A program made the position numbers and the translations under genes. From Arthrobotrys musiformis (Eukaryota; Ascomycota; Orbiliomycetes; Orbiliales; Orbiliaceae): DNA of 64,000 nt. The DNA lies in assembly GCA_036971715.1 (NCBI GenBank), contig JAVHJL010000001.1:3658001-3722000 (forward strand), in the 5' to 3' direction. Positions within the stretch are counted from its first letter, which is position 1, and every line of letters begins with the position of its first letter. Shown in pieces: positions 35,717-46,555 of the stretch. The notes beneath the pieces are model-generated. The model was not told where the DNA came from. It saw only the letters and a program-made list of their open reading frames with translations, and ran no database searches.

Positions 35717-36739
35717 TGTGTATATATATCTATGTTGTATATATACTGTATATAAGTATGTAATAGATACCAGAATATCATTGTTATCGCTTTCTTAAAA
35801 TATCTTTGGGAGAGGCCTTTAGTATCATCACGATACCGACATTCAGCTAGCTGGATAGAAAAAAAGGCAGGCACATAAGGCCACACGAGAACATAGCTAG
35901 ATACAGGAGTGAAAACTTCTGTCAATAAAATGATATCATGATAATAATGTTTTTTGAGGAGTGTTGAATTCAAGTTGCGCGGATATATAGGTAAGGTAAT
36001 CGTGCAGAGGGGGGGGTGTGAAAGAAGAGATATTTTTCCGTATCCATATATGGAGAGGTCGTCGTGAATGGACAATCCACTAGACCTTAGTTTGAGCCCT
36101 CAAAACGAGGAGGGTTTCATGAATTCATCTTACCATGATGAAATCAAATCGTTGTTTGCGTTATTTCTGCATCGAAATAACATCCTATTCTTGCAGAAAA
36201 GAAAGACAGAGAAATCAATCAGAGGCGAGAAATCAAAACTACAACGGAATTGGAACAAAGCAGAGACCGCCAATGAAAAAACACGAACGAATGCTTGCCC
36301 AACTCCCAAAAGCTAAGACTGCAAAGTTACATATGAAAACCTGAGACCATAACCTTTATTCATACCGCCTGAATTGACCATTCCCAAATCATGAAGTTAT
36401 TCCGTGACTTTTAAGGGAGCTTAAAAAAGAAAGGAGAGGAAAAGATGCAAAAAGAACTAATAACAGAAATAGTGAGGGAGAAAAATTAGCGAACGCGAAT
36501 CAGCAGGCCCATGAAAGGTGAAATTCGACGCCGAAAAAAAAAGTAAAACGACGTAATATGGATGGAAAGCACCGGAGGAAAACGAGCAAAAGAAACGAGC
36601 TTTCAGAAAAAGAAGAAAAACGCCAGTCATGACGAATGAACCTTTTGATTGTAACATCTCCATGCCGCGTACAATGATGAGAGTGAAGGTACTAAAGTGT
36701 GATATGGTGGCGGGGCTGGAGCGATTAGAGGTGAGAGTG
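35717..36739. other. Convergent spacer between mL43 and DCP2
   Basis: One kilobase of AT-rich 3' flanking DNA with TATATA words near 35716-35760 and A-rich stretches. The 82-codon frame at 36068-36316 has no support. Nothing else was recognised. Confidence 0.5.
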
Positions 36740-39692
36740 CTAGACACCGTGCTGTGTGGCAAGATTATCGAGGAAGCTCATGAGGAATGCAGTTTGTTCC
36801 ATACTCAATGAACCGGTTCTGTTCATCTCGGGGGCAACGGGCTTATCAGTTCTTGGAGTTTGAACTGTATTTTTGGGTGTGAAGTTGTTAGGTGGGGCCG
36901 GGATTGGTGGGGCAGCAGGGATGGTGGGATTATCAATCGCAGGAGATTTAAAAAGGCCGAGTAGTGTTTGCTGCTGCTCTGGCTTGATGGTGGAACGACG
37001 GTCGAACGAGGCCATCTTCCCAGCAGATTCTGGCCCTCCGGGAGGTCTGGGCCCGGTTGTGTTCGTAGAGAAAGTCGGGGAGCTAATAGGCGCGTTTTGG
37101 ACGGGAGACGAGGAGAAGAATTCAGGCATTGTCCTTGCAGGCAGAACCGACGCACCCTCGCTTTTCTCAATCGGGGATTGGGTGTTTGTGCTCTTGATTG
37201 TTCCAGGTGGCGAGGGTCTCTTAGGGTGATATGTCCCGAGGGATTTCATCAAGATCGCCATTTGGTTTGGATCGGTTGGTTTTCGAGGGGCCGACGAAGA
37301 GGCGCTGGATTCCTTCAGGGTTCCGGGAGCGGGAGCGGGGGGGGTCGGTTTATTTGGTGTGTAGTTGCCGAAGGAGTTCATCAGGCTGGCTAGGTGATTT
37401 GGATCAACTGATTTCTGCTGGGGAGGTGGGATCTTGATGCTGATGCTTCCACTAGGCGTCGCACCCTTCTGAGGGTAATTGTTCAGAGCCCTTGCTAAGT
37501 CGTCGAAATGAGTCTGTTCAATGGGACTCTGGGATGCTCCATTGACTGGTAATTTATTTTCTGCAGAACTGGATACTGCTTGAGGCAACTTGACGCCTTG
37601 TTCGGCGAGGAGGTCTCCAATAGACTTAGGGGCGGATTTCGCCGCAGTATCTTCTTCCGGTTGAAGTTGCATTGCAGGTTGGGGCGGTGGTGGTGGTTTG
37701 GCGCCTTGCAGAATGTCTAGTAGATTTCTCCTATGTTCTGATGTGGGTGGCTGTGTAGGTTGTGGTGGACTGAAGGTGTCCATAGTCAACACCGTACGTC
37801 TTGCCATTTTTGCAGCTGCAACGGAGTCGTTCTGAGATCCGTGGGAGGACTGCGATGTGAGAGTTTGTGGTGGACGGGGTTGTGAGGAGGAAGAGGGGAT
37901 GGATTGGTTAAACGTGGCCTGGGGGGAAGGAGTGTTGAGAACTTGGGGTCCTTGTTGTGGGATGGCGACTGGTGGCGGCGCCTGCTTGCTAAATTCAGGT
38001 TGTGACTGGTCTCGCGGCTGTGACGGTTGGTTCGATTGATTGAATTGTTGTGATTGCGGTGGAAGAGGCTGCCCTCTTTGTAAGATCGTGACTGTTTGCT
38101 TCGGAGGCGGGTGCTGGCCATTATTGTTTGCGTGTTTGCCGTGTCCATTTCGGCCATTCTGATGTTTTCGTACAGAAGGATTGAAGTTGTGGCCTGGTGA
38201 GGATGTTGATTGCTGACGCACATTGTTTGTCTCAACCGGAGTTTGTGGCACCTGTTGCGATTCTTGTTTCGAAGCATTGAACAAGGCGGAGACGGGAATA
38301 GATATTCCTGTTGCAACATGCGCTTGAACTGGCTCTTTGGTGGCGGTCGAATTTGAGCCGTGAAGTTGGGCCAAAAGCGACTGCCCGGCGTTGACTTTGT
38401 CGAATAGGCTGGTTGACGACGGTTGTTCTGGAGCAGGGCTGCTTCCAATACCAATCATGTGACGTAATTTTGCTGATGCGAGTGATAAAGCGTCTTCGTC
38501 AACTCCCACTCCTGCATTCGTGGTAGGAGTTTGTGACGGGCGAGGCTGATGGGGTGTTGAACGCGGGGGCGCATGAGGTGTGGGAGCCTTGCGATCCTCG
38601 CGCGTCGTTTGGCGCCTTGGAGGACTAGTCTCAACGGCCGACGACTCGGGCTCGGTTTCGTAAACTCCACCATGCTTTTTATTCCGTGCCTGACGTGCCT
38701 GTCGCTTCTGATCTTTAATCCAGCGCAGCAAGCCTGGAAGGAACCCGTAGACTTTGTAGACGCGTAGCTTGTTTGGTGAATTCCTTTCCGAGTCTTCCGC
38801 CCCGCTCTTAGCATTATTCTTTGCTAATTCCCTTCTTCGACGTTGAGCGGCGCTCTGGGCCTGGAGCTCGGTTATCGGAAACCATGCAACTTCCTAAATG
38901 TCCGTATTACATTAGCATGATAACTCATTGGCGTGGGATTTTGAGAGCGCAGGAAGCGCCTGATGGTATCCACATACGCTGATCTCCTTTCTTGCCAATG
39001 GATGAAAGTTGAAGTCCTCGGGTACATCCTTGATAAGATACAATTGAAGGTGACGGTCGACATTCTCCTCCGAGAAGTCAACAAGGAAGGCCGTTGGATC
39101 CACGAGCTCGGAAGAATCAAATCCCGTTTCCTCCAAAACTTCTCGAACAGCGCATACGTGATCTGCCTCATCCTTATTGATCTTTCCGCGGGGAAAGGCC
39201 CAACTAGCTCCTGCTTTCCAGCCCTTCACGAGGATAACTTTGTCCATTTTTTTGTTGATCAAGATTCCGCCACGAACCGGGACTCTGTGCTTGTATTCCA
39301 TGAATTCCCTGTACGCATCCTGGTGCATCCCCCATTTGCTTAACATGGGGTTGTGTGCGAAAATCTTGGCAAGAAAGACATTGAGACTGAGGGCGGGGAA
39401 TTCTGGTCGTGACTCGCGAACGAAATCCTCGTAATACCAGTGCGCTTCCTCTATTTGGAAACATACTCTCTAAAAGACTCTAGTTAGCATTTGACAGGAC
39501 ATTCAGAGTAAAAGCGATCCTACTTCTATGGAGACCAGTTCTTCTTGGGGAAGATTGATAATAAATCTAACGCTGAGGTCACTAAGGACCTCGTCGAGTG
39601 TTGATGTTCCATACGTCTGTTGCGGGTTGGTTAGCCTTGAACTTTGAACAACCTAGGAAATCCGGATAACGACGTACAGATGGAATCTCCAT
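36740..39692 (-). CDS. DCP2: mRNA decapping enzyme DCP2 with long C-terminal tail
   Basis: Nudix hydrolase that removes the m7G cap from mRNA and acts in P-bodies with Dcp1. Exons are 39692-39678 (five codons), 39616-39524, 39469-38978 and 38893-36740, giving 917 residues. The regulatory domain (residues 6-95) has LSDLSVRFIINLPQEEL and EEAHWYYEDFVRE. The catalytic domain begins at HRVPVRGGILIN. The Nudix box, about residues 131-153, fits G-x5-E-x7-REVLEETGF with the metal-binding glutamates present. Box B follows the last intron (EVAWFPITELQAQ). Residues 255-917 are disordered, rich in Pro, Gln and Ser, and interrupted by short leucine-rich helices such as NHLASLMNSFGNY and NQMAILMKSLGTY. Such motifs recruit Edc3 in fission yeast. 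The protein ends EQTAFLMSFLDNLATQHGV. Confidence 0.95.
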
Positions 39693-40575
39693 ATTGAAGC
39701 TACTAAGGGCGCCGGAACGCCCAGTCGGAGTGTATTCAGTTTGTTAGTTACGCGTCAATTGGATGACAGGGGACGATGCTTGTGAAAGCAGGTGTGCTTG
39801 TGATGTAGTTGAACAGTTCGAGTAGCTGGTTGGTGTTGCTAATTGAGATGATAGCGAAGGCTTATTTAAGGATAGATAGCTGTTGAAGGGAGTGTTTTGA
39901 TGATGATTGTGAGGAGGAGGATGATGTTAGCTTATGAGTGGATTCGCAGGGAGGTGAAGAGGTGATGGAAGAATAAGGTGGGATGGAGGTGGGATTGGTG
40001 ATAACGTGGGTGATGAATTCAGGTGGTGGTTAGTGGTGGTTGGAATTCGGCTGAACTTGTCTTTTCCGTGGGACGTCAGCCACAGTATTCGTGCCTGGTA
40101 TGTTGAGCCACGCAACACATGTTCGGAGCGAAAAAGACACGCAACACGGAAGGGCGCAAAATACCACAACCGTGAAGGTCACACAGACAACGCGCGCTAC
40201 CACGAGAGCTCGAGAATATATGATCAATCCGATACTCCAATTCATTGATCATGCCTTTGTTCTTGCTGCGGTTAAAAAATGTGCATCCATAAATGAACAG
40301 ATGCTCTGGAGGTCAATGGTAACAGGATAAAAATAGATTATAGATGGTAAATTAAAGTATATGGTACATGCATACATACGTATAACAACAGATTAGAATA
40401 TTAATTACGAATCCGCAAGCGAAGAAAAACCCTCCAAGCTAGGTAAAAAAAACATAGAAATCAAAGAACAACTTCTATGGCTATTATAATATTATATTAT
40501 ACTCGAGGACCAGCCTTCCTGGCGTCCAAAGCACCTTGTTATTTCCCCGTCGGCTTCCTGAGACCTCATTACACT
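39693..40575. other. DCP2 promoter and 3' flank of secreted-protein gene
   Basis: About 880 bases between two minus-strand genes. Repeated GGTGG/GATGG words lie near 39900-40040. No gene is evident. Confidence 0.5.
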
Positions 40576-41924
40576 TTATGCAATGGTTTGTTCGGGATCT
40601 GGGATAGTATCTCTTTTCCAACCTTTACCAGAGCTGTAACCATGATTGTAACCGTAACCGTAACCGTACCCGTAATGGTTACCATTACTGCTCTCTCCAT
40701 TGTCATATGATGGGTCATTATTGGGGTCATAGGGATAGGGACTTCCCGGATGTCCCTGGTGTGGGTCCCCCGGATCTTCAGCCCAATAGAGATCTGTAAA
40801 TATGTCACTAGGGTTTAACTCAGGTGAGATCGTATCACCGTAGTCCATCTCATAGTCGCCGTCGGCCTCGTGTACAGAAGGGCTGTGCATATGGCCCCGG
40901 CCTGGGGTGCCACCCATCGGCGTGCGTGGACCTGAGCTCGATGGCCCCTCCAACGGAAGGGATTCTTGATCCGGTGAACTTAACGTTAGAGCGTTCAAGT
41001 CCTCGCCGTTGAGCCACCCATTATCGTTTGTGAATCCTATCATGGAAAACCCGGGTGTGTTCACCCACGCATACTCTGGGTGTTGCATTTGTACCAGCTG
41101 GGGTATCGCATCAAGTGCTCTCTGATAGTCTGAGACGCTCGCACCCGGGATGTTGGCGGGCGGCTGCCTGAGTTTAACCGTGCAACTGCACCCTGATTGA
41201 TAGAATGATATGGTTAGTATTCATACTTTATATTAATACAAAACATCGCGACTGGACCTCGCCCTTCGAATCAATCTCGACAACAGCCTCTGAGTTATGA
41301 ATATTGCTTACCCCAAAGAGCAACACACCTCATAGGGATCTGGTCTTCGCTGCTACAATAGATTGGCCTCCCACGCCTTATACTAGCCGTATTTTCGACG
41401 ATAACACCATCATCATCACACTTGCAGTAGGTTTTGCACCTTAATTGACCCCGTCTGATGCCATCTAATTCGCGCTGGATCCCTGCCTCGTCCAAGCTAC
41501 CGTCGCGAAAATTCACGAATTCGGTCTGCTTAATGTTGGTACCCTCTCTGTACTCCGTCATCATTTTCCACGCCCCTGTTCTGAACATTTCAAAATCCTT
41601 GCATTGGAGTTGCAGTCGCTCTGTTACATAAAAAAAGTTGCTCGGAACTTCGACCGCTCGCGATTGTTTACTCTCATCGAAGGCTGCAGTAGGGATGCTC
41701 GCTTCTGCGCTGAGGCTTTTGTCACCTGACGGTAAATTGGACGGTTCTAGTCTGACCTTTGTTTCGCTAGGATTCGGGAAGTAGCTGGATGTAGTGCTTG
41801 CTGGTAGGAGTATTCGGGTGGTATTCGTCTGAATATTGTGATTAATCGGGCTTGAGTGCGAGTGCTTGGGCGTTAAAAGTAGGCACATCAGCGACCATGC
41901 TGGAGTTTTAGAGAAGAGGATCAT
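40576..41924 (-). CDS. Predicted secreted Cys-containing protein with Gly-Tyr repeat tail
   Basis: Exons are 41924-41312 and 41192-40576, giving 409 residues in phase. The first 25 residues (MILFSKTPAWSLMCLLLTP, then KHSHSSP) look like a short signal peptide. Six cysteines cluster around the exon junction (LRCKTYCKCDDDG, IYCSSE, MRCVALWGCSCTVKLR), suggesting a small disulfide-bonded domain, and one lies earlier (LQLQCKDFE). The C-terminal half is acidic and proline/glycine-rich and contains HYGYGYGYGYNHGY, encoded by a repeated GGTTAC unit. I recognise no family. Secretion is an inference from the N-terminus, which is less hydrophobic than a strong signal peptide. The next gene upstream is nearly 3 kb away. 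Confidence 0.68.
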
Positions 41925-42037
41925 AGTATATTATAGTATTGATAGTAATTATAAGGGGAAAATTTTTATTAAGGATTGAATTGGGTATGGTTGATGGGGC
42001 GAAGCTGTCAGTATATCAATTTATTGGTATACTCCTA

Positions 42038-43006
42038 GTGGGCTGGGTACGAGACAATGGTATGCTATGATATCATAATATTTCGAAAATGATGATTATT
42101 TAGAATGATAGAATGTGGTCAATTGATATATAGGCCTGGAAGAAACTCTGCATGCAACTGATGATGCACGGTTTATGAAAAGTGGGTAGCCTTGAGAACC
42201 CGTGCTGTATCTGGTTTACAAGACCAGGTAACCTCGAACCCTCAGGATATATATAGGCGGGAGTGAAGAGCTGTTCAGTACTAGTCACACTGTATCTAGC
42301 TGGTAAACTAGGATACAAGGCCCCCCCCCAACATGGTTAACGTGGACAATTTGATATCCGTGTCCCGAACTGAAACAAAACGGTGGGTTAGGCGTGAGAA
42401 GAATTAGAAAAAGAAGAACCATCTCTCCATTTAGCCTGCTCTATGCAAGCCGCGACTCAAATCGACTAATCCAGAATTTGATTCAAGGACTATATCTGTT
42501 GGGATACACACCTAGTGTCAGACGCTGGTTGGCTACATATAAACCTATGCACATTAAATGCGTCGCCTTCTGGTCTCTAGATGATACCGCGCGGTCTGTA
42601 GAAATTTGTGAACGAATCCGAAGCCGGCACTAGTACCGCATATGCATGGCTGATGTACAATTTGCAAGTACTTAAGTTGGTTGCCTGCATCATGTTGCAA
42701 TGTTAACCTGGTTACTGGCAAACCTCGATACTCGCGCCTGGATTGGAGGCTATCGATACTCGTGTACACAGATACTTAATTATGCATGCAGTGATAATTT
42801 TTAACCATGTTTGCCAGTTGGTAAGCCTGCGCAGGGACAATATTCCCAACGGCCACACTGTACTGTAGGTTAGGTATGCGTATAGTCGTTTTATGTGGTT
42901 GGCACACGGGGCCAATTCACCGCAGTGCCAATGTGTAAACTACATTATGAGGGTTTCGACGAGGTTTTCGATATGTCTTAATGCGGGTGGGCTGGGTACG
43001 AGACAA
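42038..43006 (+). repeat. Two exact copies of a 20-bp word
   Basis: GTGGGCTGGGTACGAGACAA is present in the same orientation at 42038-42057 and 42987-43006. A 12-base core GGTACGAGACAA recurs near 57759, and GGG(C/T)ACG(A/G)G variants occur near 20693 and 20847. The flanks do not align, so these may be remnants of an old dispersed element. Confidence 0.6.
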
Positions 43007-44470
43007 GGGATTTTTTTAAACAAAAAGAACCCCCATGGTATACATGTTTTCTGCGTGCCCGCCTGAGCCAGTCGAATACCACTCGAAGGATGTTTTGTTG
43101 CAATTGTTGTACGTGATGACAATCACCTACTAGTACGCGGTGTTTATTCGAAGGCGAAATTCCTAAAGGTCATCCCTGGTATTAATTATGCTTGAGAGTG
43201 GTTTGTGAATTTGTTTGTAATTACCGAGCTACATGTGCCTAACAACTGTCTTCGGTTGGTCTGGATAGTTGGGGCCCCTAAGATTATAATTGCACGTATA
43301 TACTGTACGCATGACTAGGCAGGTGCCCATGGATGTGGTTTACTCAGTTTGGAATGTTGTTGGTCTAGAAGCTGATCGTGATAATCAACAAAGCCTATCG
43401 GTTTAAACGTTTGGAGTTCGGAGATAGTAGCCCGGCGACCCAGTGGACTGGTTTACCACCTCAGGAGGCATTCGTTTCAGAATTTACAACGCTGATTGAT
43501 AGTCCTTCACATGATCATGCGGAGGTGTGTATAGGTACCTAACTAGTTGTGAATTTAAAAATAAGGTGGTAAATTCAAATTTGCATCTTAAGATGTTAAT
43601 ATCGATGTCCGGGCGCGTGGACGCTTATTACATGTTGTGTGTTGTATGTTGCATTATTACCAGGTTTCATTCAGTATCAATCGAAATCTGAATGGTCTCG
43701 ATATAGATCTCGTATCGCTCCATAAATTTACAACCTAACTTAAACCCGATTGTGATCGCAATCGACCTGATCATGCTCGCGGCAACGACGTTCGACGGAG
43801 AGGTCCGGAGATTGGGACCGTGCCAACCATGTGGACCTTTTCTTTTCTTTGAGGCCAGTCACGCCTCAACAGATCGACTACCTTCACAGCCACAGAATGA
43901 CGTTGTATTCTTTTCTCCGAGTGGCGCAGCAGGTCGCTTGAAGCCAAGGGTCTGGCCAGCCCTGGCGATTAGGCGTTCTAGCTATACGTCAGGTTAATTG
44001 AGACTCGGCGGGATATCTTGATCAAGAACAGGGAAATGTCTGTCTTCTCAGAAAACCGGCTGGTAGTTTTGCCCCCAGGCGCATTCGATCCAAAGCGATT
44101 GATTCAACATCTAGCAGGAATGGTATGACCAGTACTGGCCAGTCCGGCCTACGTCAACGGAGAGCGAACATGATCTGATATCTCTTGGCCGTATGCATGT
44201 TAGCCCGCATGCATGCTTCCAACCACCGAGGATTTGAGGGCTGCGCGTGTCGACGGAACCTCTCAGCTGTCACCCTTTGGCCTTCCCCCCATTAGGACCC
44301 CTTCCTACGTACGTATACGTTTTAGGTAGAGTTCCGTTGGCGGCGGGCGCCAACTATAAAACATCTCGGTTGGAAGCTTAAGCTTATAAGCTTACCTTTT
44401 CGCATTGTTCCAACCTTTTGTGCCGGCTTTCCCTGGTTTTCGGGTTCTCTGGCTTGCGATTTCGAAATTT

Positions 44471-44495
44471 TGATTTCGATTTCGATTTCGATTTC
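44471..44495. repeat. TTTCGA hexamer tandem repeat
   Basis: Four copies of a TTTCGA/GATTTC hexamer occur about 270 bases before the DUF4112 start codon. A simple repeat. Confidence 0.8.
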
Positions 44496-44763
44496 GCGGC
44501 GCACGGCGGCGTAAATTGAATAACGACAACATAACCAACTCCTTGCATCAACACCGCATTCCTGGCTCCTATTACTTCATAACAAGTCATCACGGCCTCA
44601 GGAAGCGCCTAGGCCCCCCTCTCCTTTGACAAGTTCCTCTTAAACAACTTCGTCGGTTTCCATCCCAATTCGACTCTCCGAACCATCGACATTAGAGCAG
44701 TCTCCATCTTGTTACGTTTGCTCTTGACAAGGGGCTGAACAGGGGCTCCTTTTTACCTCCAAC

Positions 44764-45932
44764 ATGACGTCCTACCTCACCAAGTTCGTCCTCGGCAGGG
44801 TAAGTTTCGCTACCGGTCTTTTCTGCGTATCCTCTTCATGCATTTATTCGCTGGCGAGCCCGCAGCGCAGGTGCCGTGAAACTATGCAAATGTTCCAACA
44901 TCGCTATTTATTTCCAACATGAAATATAAATGCACACCAAATAATATTTCAAACTAACGCCGTTTTACCCCTGTTTTATTTCTGAATTTCTAGATATTCC
45001 AAGAATCATCCTCCAACAAAGAGGGTCGCGAAGATCCCTACTACGAATACCCCGCCGCAGAACTCAACAAAGCCGGCAAACGAAAGTCAAAACGCACGAA
45101 GAAGGCCCTCCCACCAGGTCTGACAGATGAAGAAGGCGAAATCCTTACCAAAGTCAAAAGACGGGCCTACCGTCTCGACATGTCTTTCGGATCCTTTCTA
45201 GGTGTTAGATTTGGCTGGGGCAGTGTGATTGGCATCGTTCCAGCCATCGGCGACGTTCTAGATGCATTCCTGTCTCTGATGGTGGTCAAGACGGCAACGA
45301 GGGTCGGCTTACCCACCGGTTTGCTCCTGCACATGTTGTTCAACGTTGCTTTGGACTTCGTCATTGGTTTGGTCCCGTTTGTTGGCGACCTTATCGATGC
45401 TGGGTACAAATGTAGTACGAGGAATGCAGTCCTGCTTGAAAAACACCTTCGGAAAGTCGGACAGGAGCGGTTGAAGGCCCAAGGGATCACTAATGCCCCT
45501 GATGATTCGCTGCCAAACGCTGAGGACTCGGGGGATGATATTGATCTCGAAGCACAAGCATCTTCTTCTCGACATGGCGGAAACAATGATCGTCGGGATA
45601 GGGATCGGGAGCGAGAAAGGGAAAGGGAAAGAGACCGCGATCACCGCGATAGAGACCGTCATGAGGACTCTAGCAGATCTGACGGCCGTGGACCACGTCG
45701 CTCTGACCGCAGAGACGACCGCAGAGATGACCGTCGAGACGACCACAGAGACGACCACAGAGATGACCGCAGAGATGACCGCAGGAGTGACCGTCGAGAC
45801 GACCACAGAGATGATCACAGAGACCACCGTCGAGACGATCGTAGAGACGACCGCGATAGACGGGAGCCTACACACTCTAAAAGCAGGAGAAAGGATAACG
45901 GTAGAAGAGACGACCGGGATTCTAGACGATAA
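44764..45932 (+). CDS. DUF4112 domain protein with Arg-Asp repeat tail
   Basis: Exons are 44764-44799 and 44994-45932, giving 324 residues. Residues about 70-165 match the DUF4112 family: YRLDMSFGSFLGVRFGWGSVI, then the twin hydrophobic segments GIVPAIGDVLDAFLSLMVV and LVPFVGDLIDAGYKCSTRN, which share a P-x-x-G-D-x-x-D-A motif. These look like two membrane-associated helices. The biochemical function is not known. Residues about 205-324 are a highly charged repeat of R-R-D-D, H-R-D-D and R-D-R-E units encoded by near-tandem 12-base repeats of GACCGCAGAGAT type. The first exon is 12 codons and is followed by a 194-nt intron. The gene converges on RAD5. Confidence 0.88.
45590..45925 (+). repeat. 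Coding tandem repeat (Arg-Asp / His-Arg-Asp-Asp)
   Basis: Imperfect 12-base units (GAC CGC AGA GAT and variants) are arrayed within the last exon of the DUF4112 gene. They also generate a long but meaningless antisense frame at 45309-45947. Confidence 0.8.
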
Positions 45933-46555
45933 AAAAAATTCACACAAGAAGGGCTATTCAGGCTAGACAGCATTATAATAATTACACCACTCCCTTTGAA
46001 GAAAAATGAATATACTTGTTCAAGCGTTTACGGATTTCTCCCTGGCGGAGCTGGGCACAAAGATGGGTTTCCTTATTCTTTTCTAAAAGGGGTTTTTGAA
46101 CGGGCTTATTTTATCCCGTAACTTGTATTACGACGCAAGGTTTCCGGGTTTCTGGATACAAATCATTCGGCTTGGAGTATTAGCGACTAACGAGTCGGCT
46201 TTCTATTCGTTTCTTCATGATATCGATAGCTTCGTCTTTTGCAACGAGCGGCTTCAGAGTTGGTTTTTTTGATTAAGCGTTGGTATAATAAGCGTTGGTA
46301 TGATTTCGGAGCGCTTCAATTATGAATATTCTTTCTTCGGACCTGTTCTAAATTTAATTTACCACCAAATGGCCTTGATTCCATTCCAATTATCTTTTGC
46401 GAAGTTTGAGATTTCTACACAAGCTCGAAGACTTGGAAATAGAATTAAGATATGTATTTACAAAAAAGTAATGATATATGAACGACGATAGCCGCCCCAA
46501 GAAACGCCATCGCCCTGTATGAACGTGATATATAAGTCGTAAAAATCGGCCAGCT
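45933..46555. other. Convergent spacer DUF4112/RAD5
   Basis: About 620 bases of AT-rich 3' flanking sequence. Nothing recognisable beyond presumed untranslated regions. Confidence 0.5.

Larger units (their letters stand above)
41925..44763. other. 2.8-kb divergent spacer with dispersed short repeats
   Basis: No gene is supported. The 20-base word GTGGGCTGGGTACGAGACAA occurs exactly at 42038-42057 and 42987-43006. Words of AACCTGGTTA/ACCAGGTAACC type recur at 42222 and 42706. A (TTTCGA)n hexamer repeat lies at 44471-44495. The right 400 bases are the promoter and leader of the DUF4112 gene. Confidence 0.5.

Noticed and set aside
42215..42245. CCTCGAACCC word resembling a tRNA T-arm
   Set aside because: No matching acceptor, D-arm or anticodon stem could be built around it; the same holds for GGTTCGA words elsewhere in the window.
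45309..45947. 212-codon antisense frame in the DUF4112 gene
   Set aside because: It is a mirror of the Arg-Asp repeat, giving Val/Ser/Ile runs without any stop by composition.
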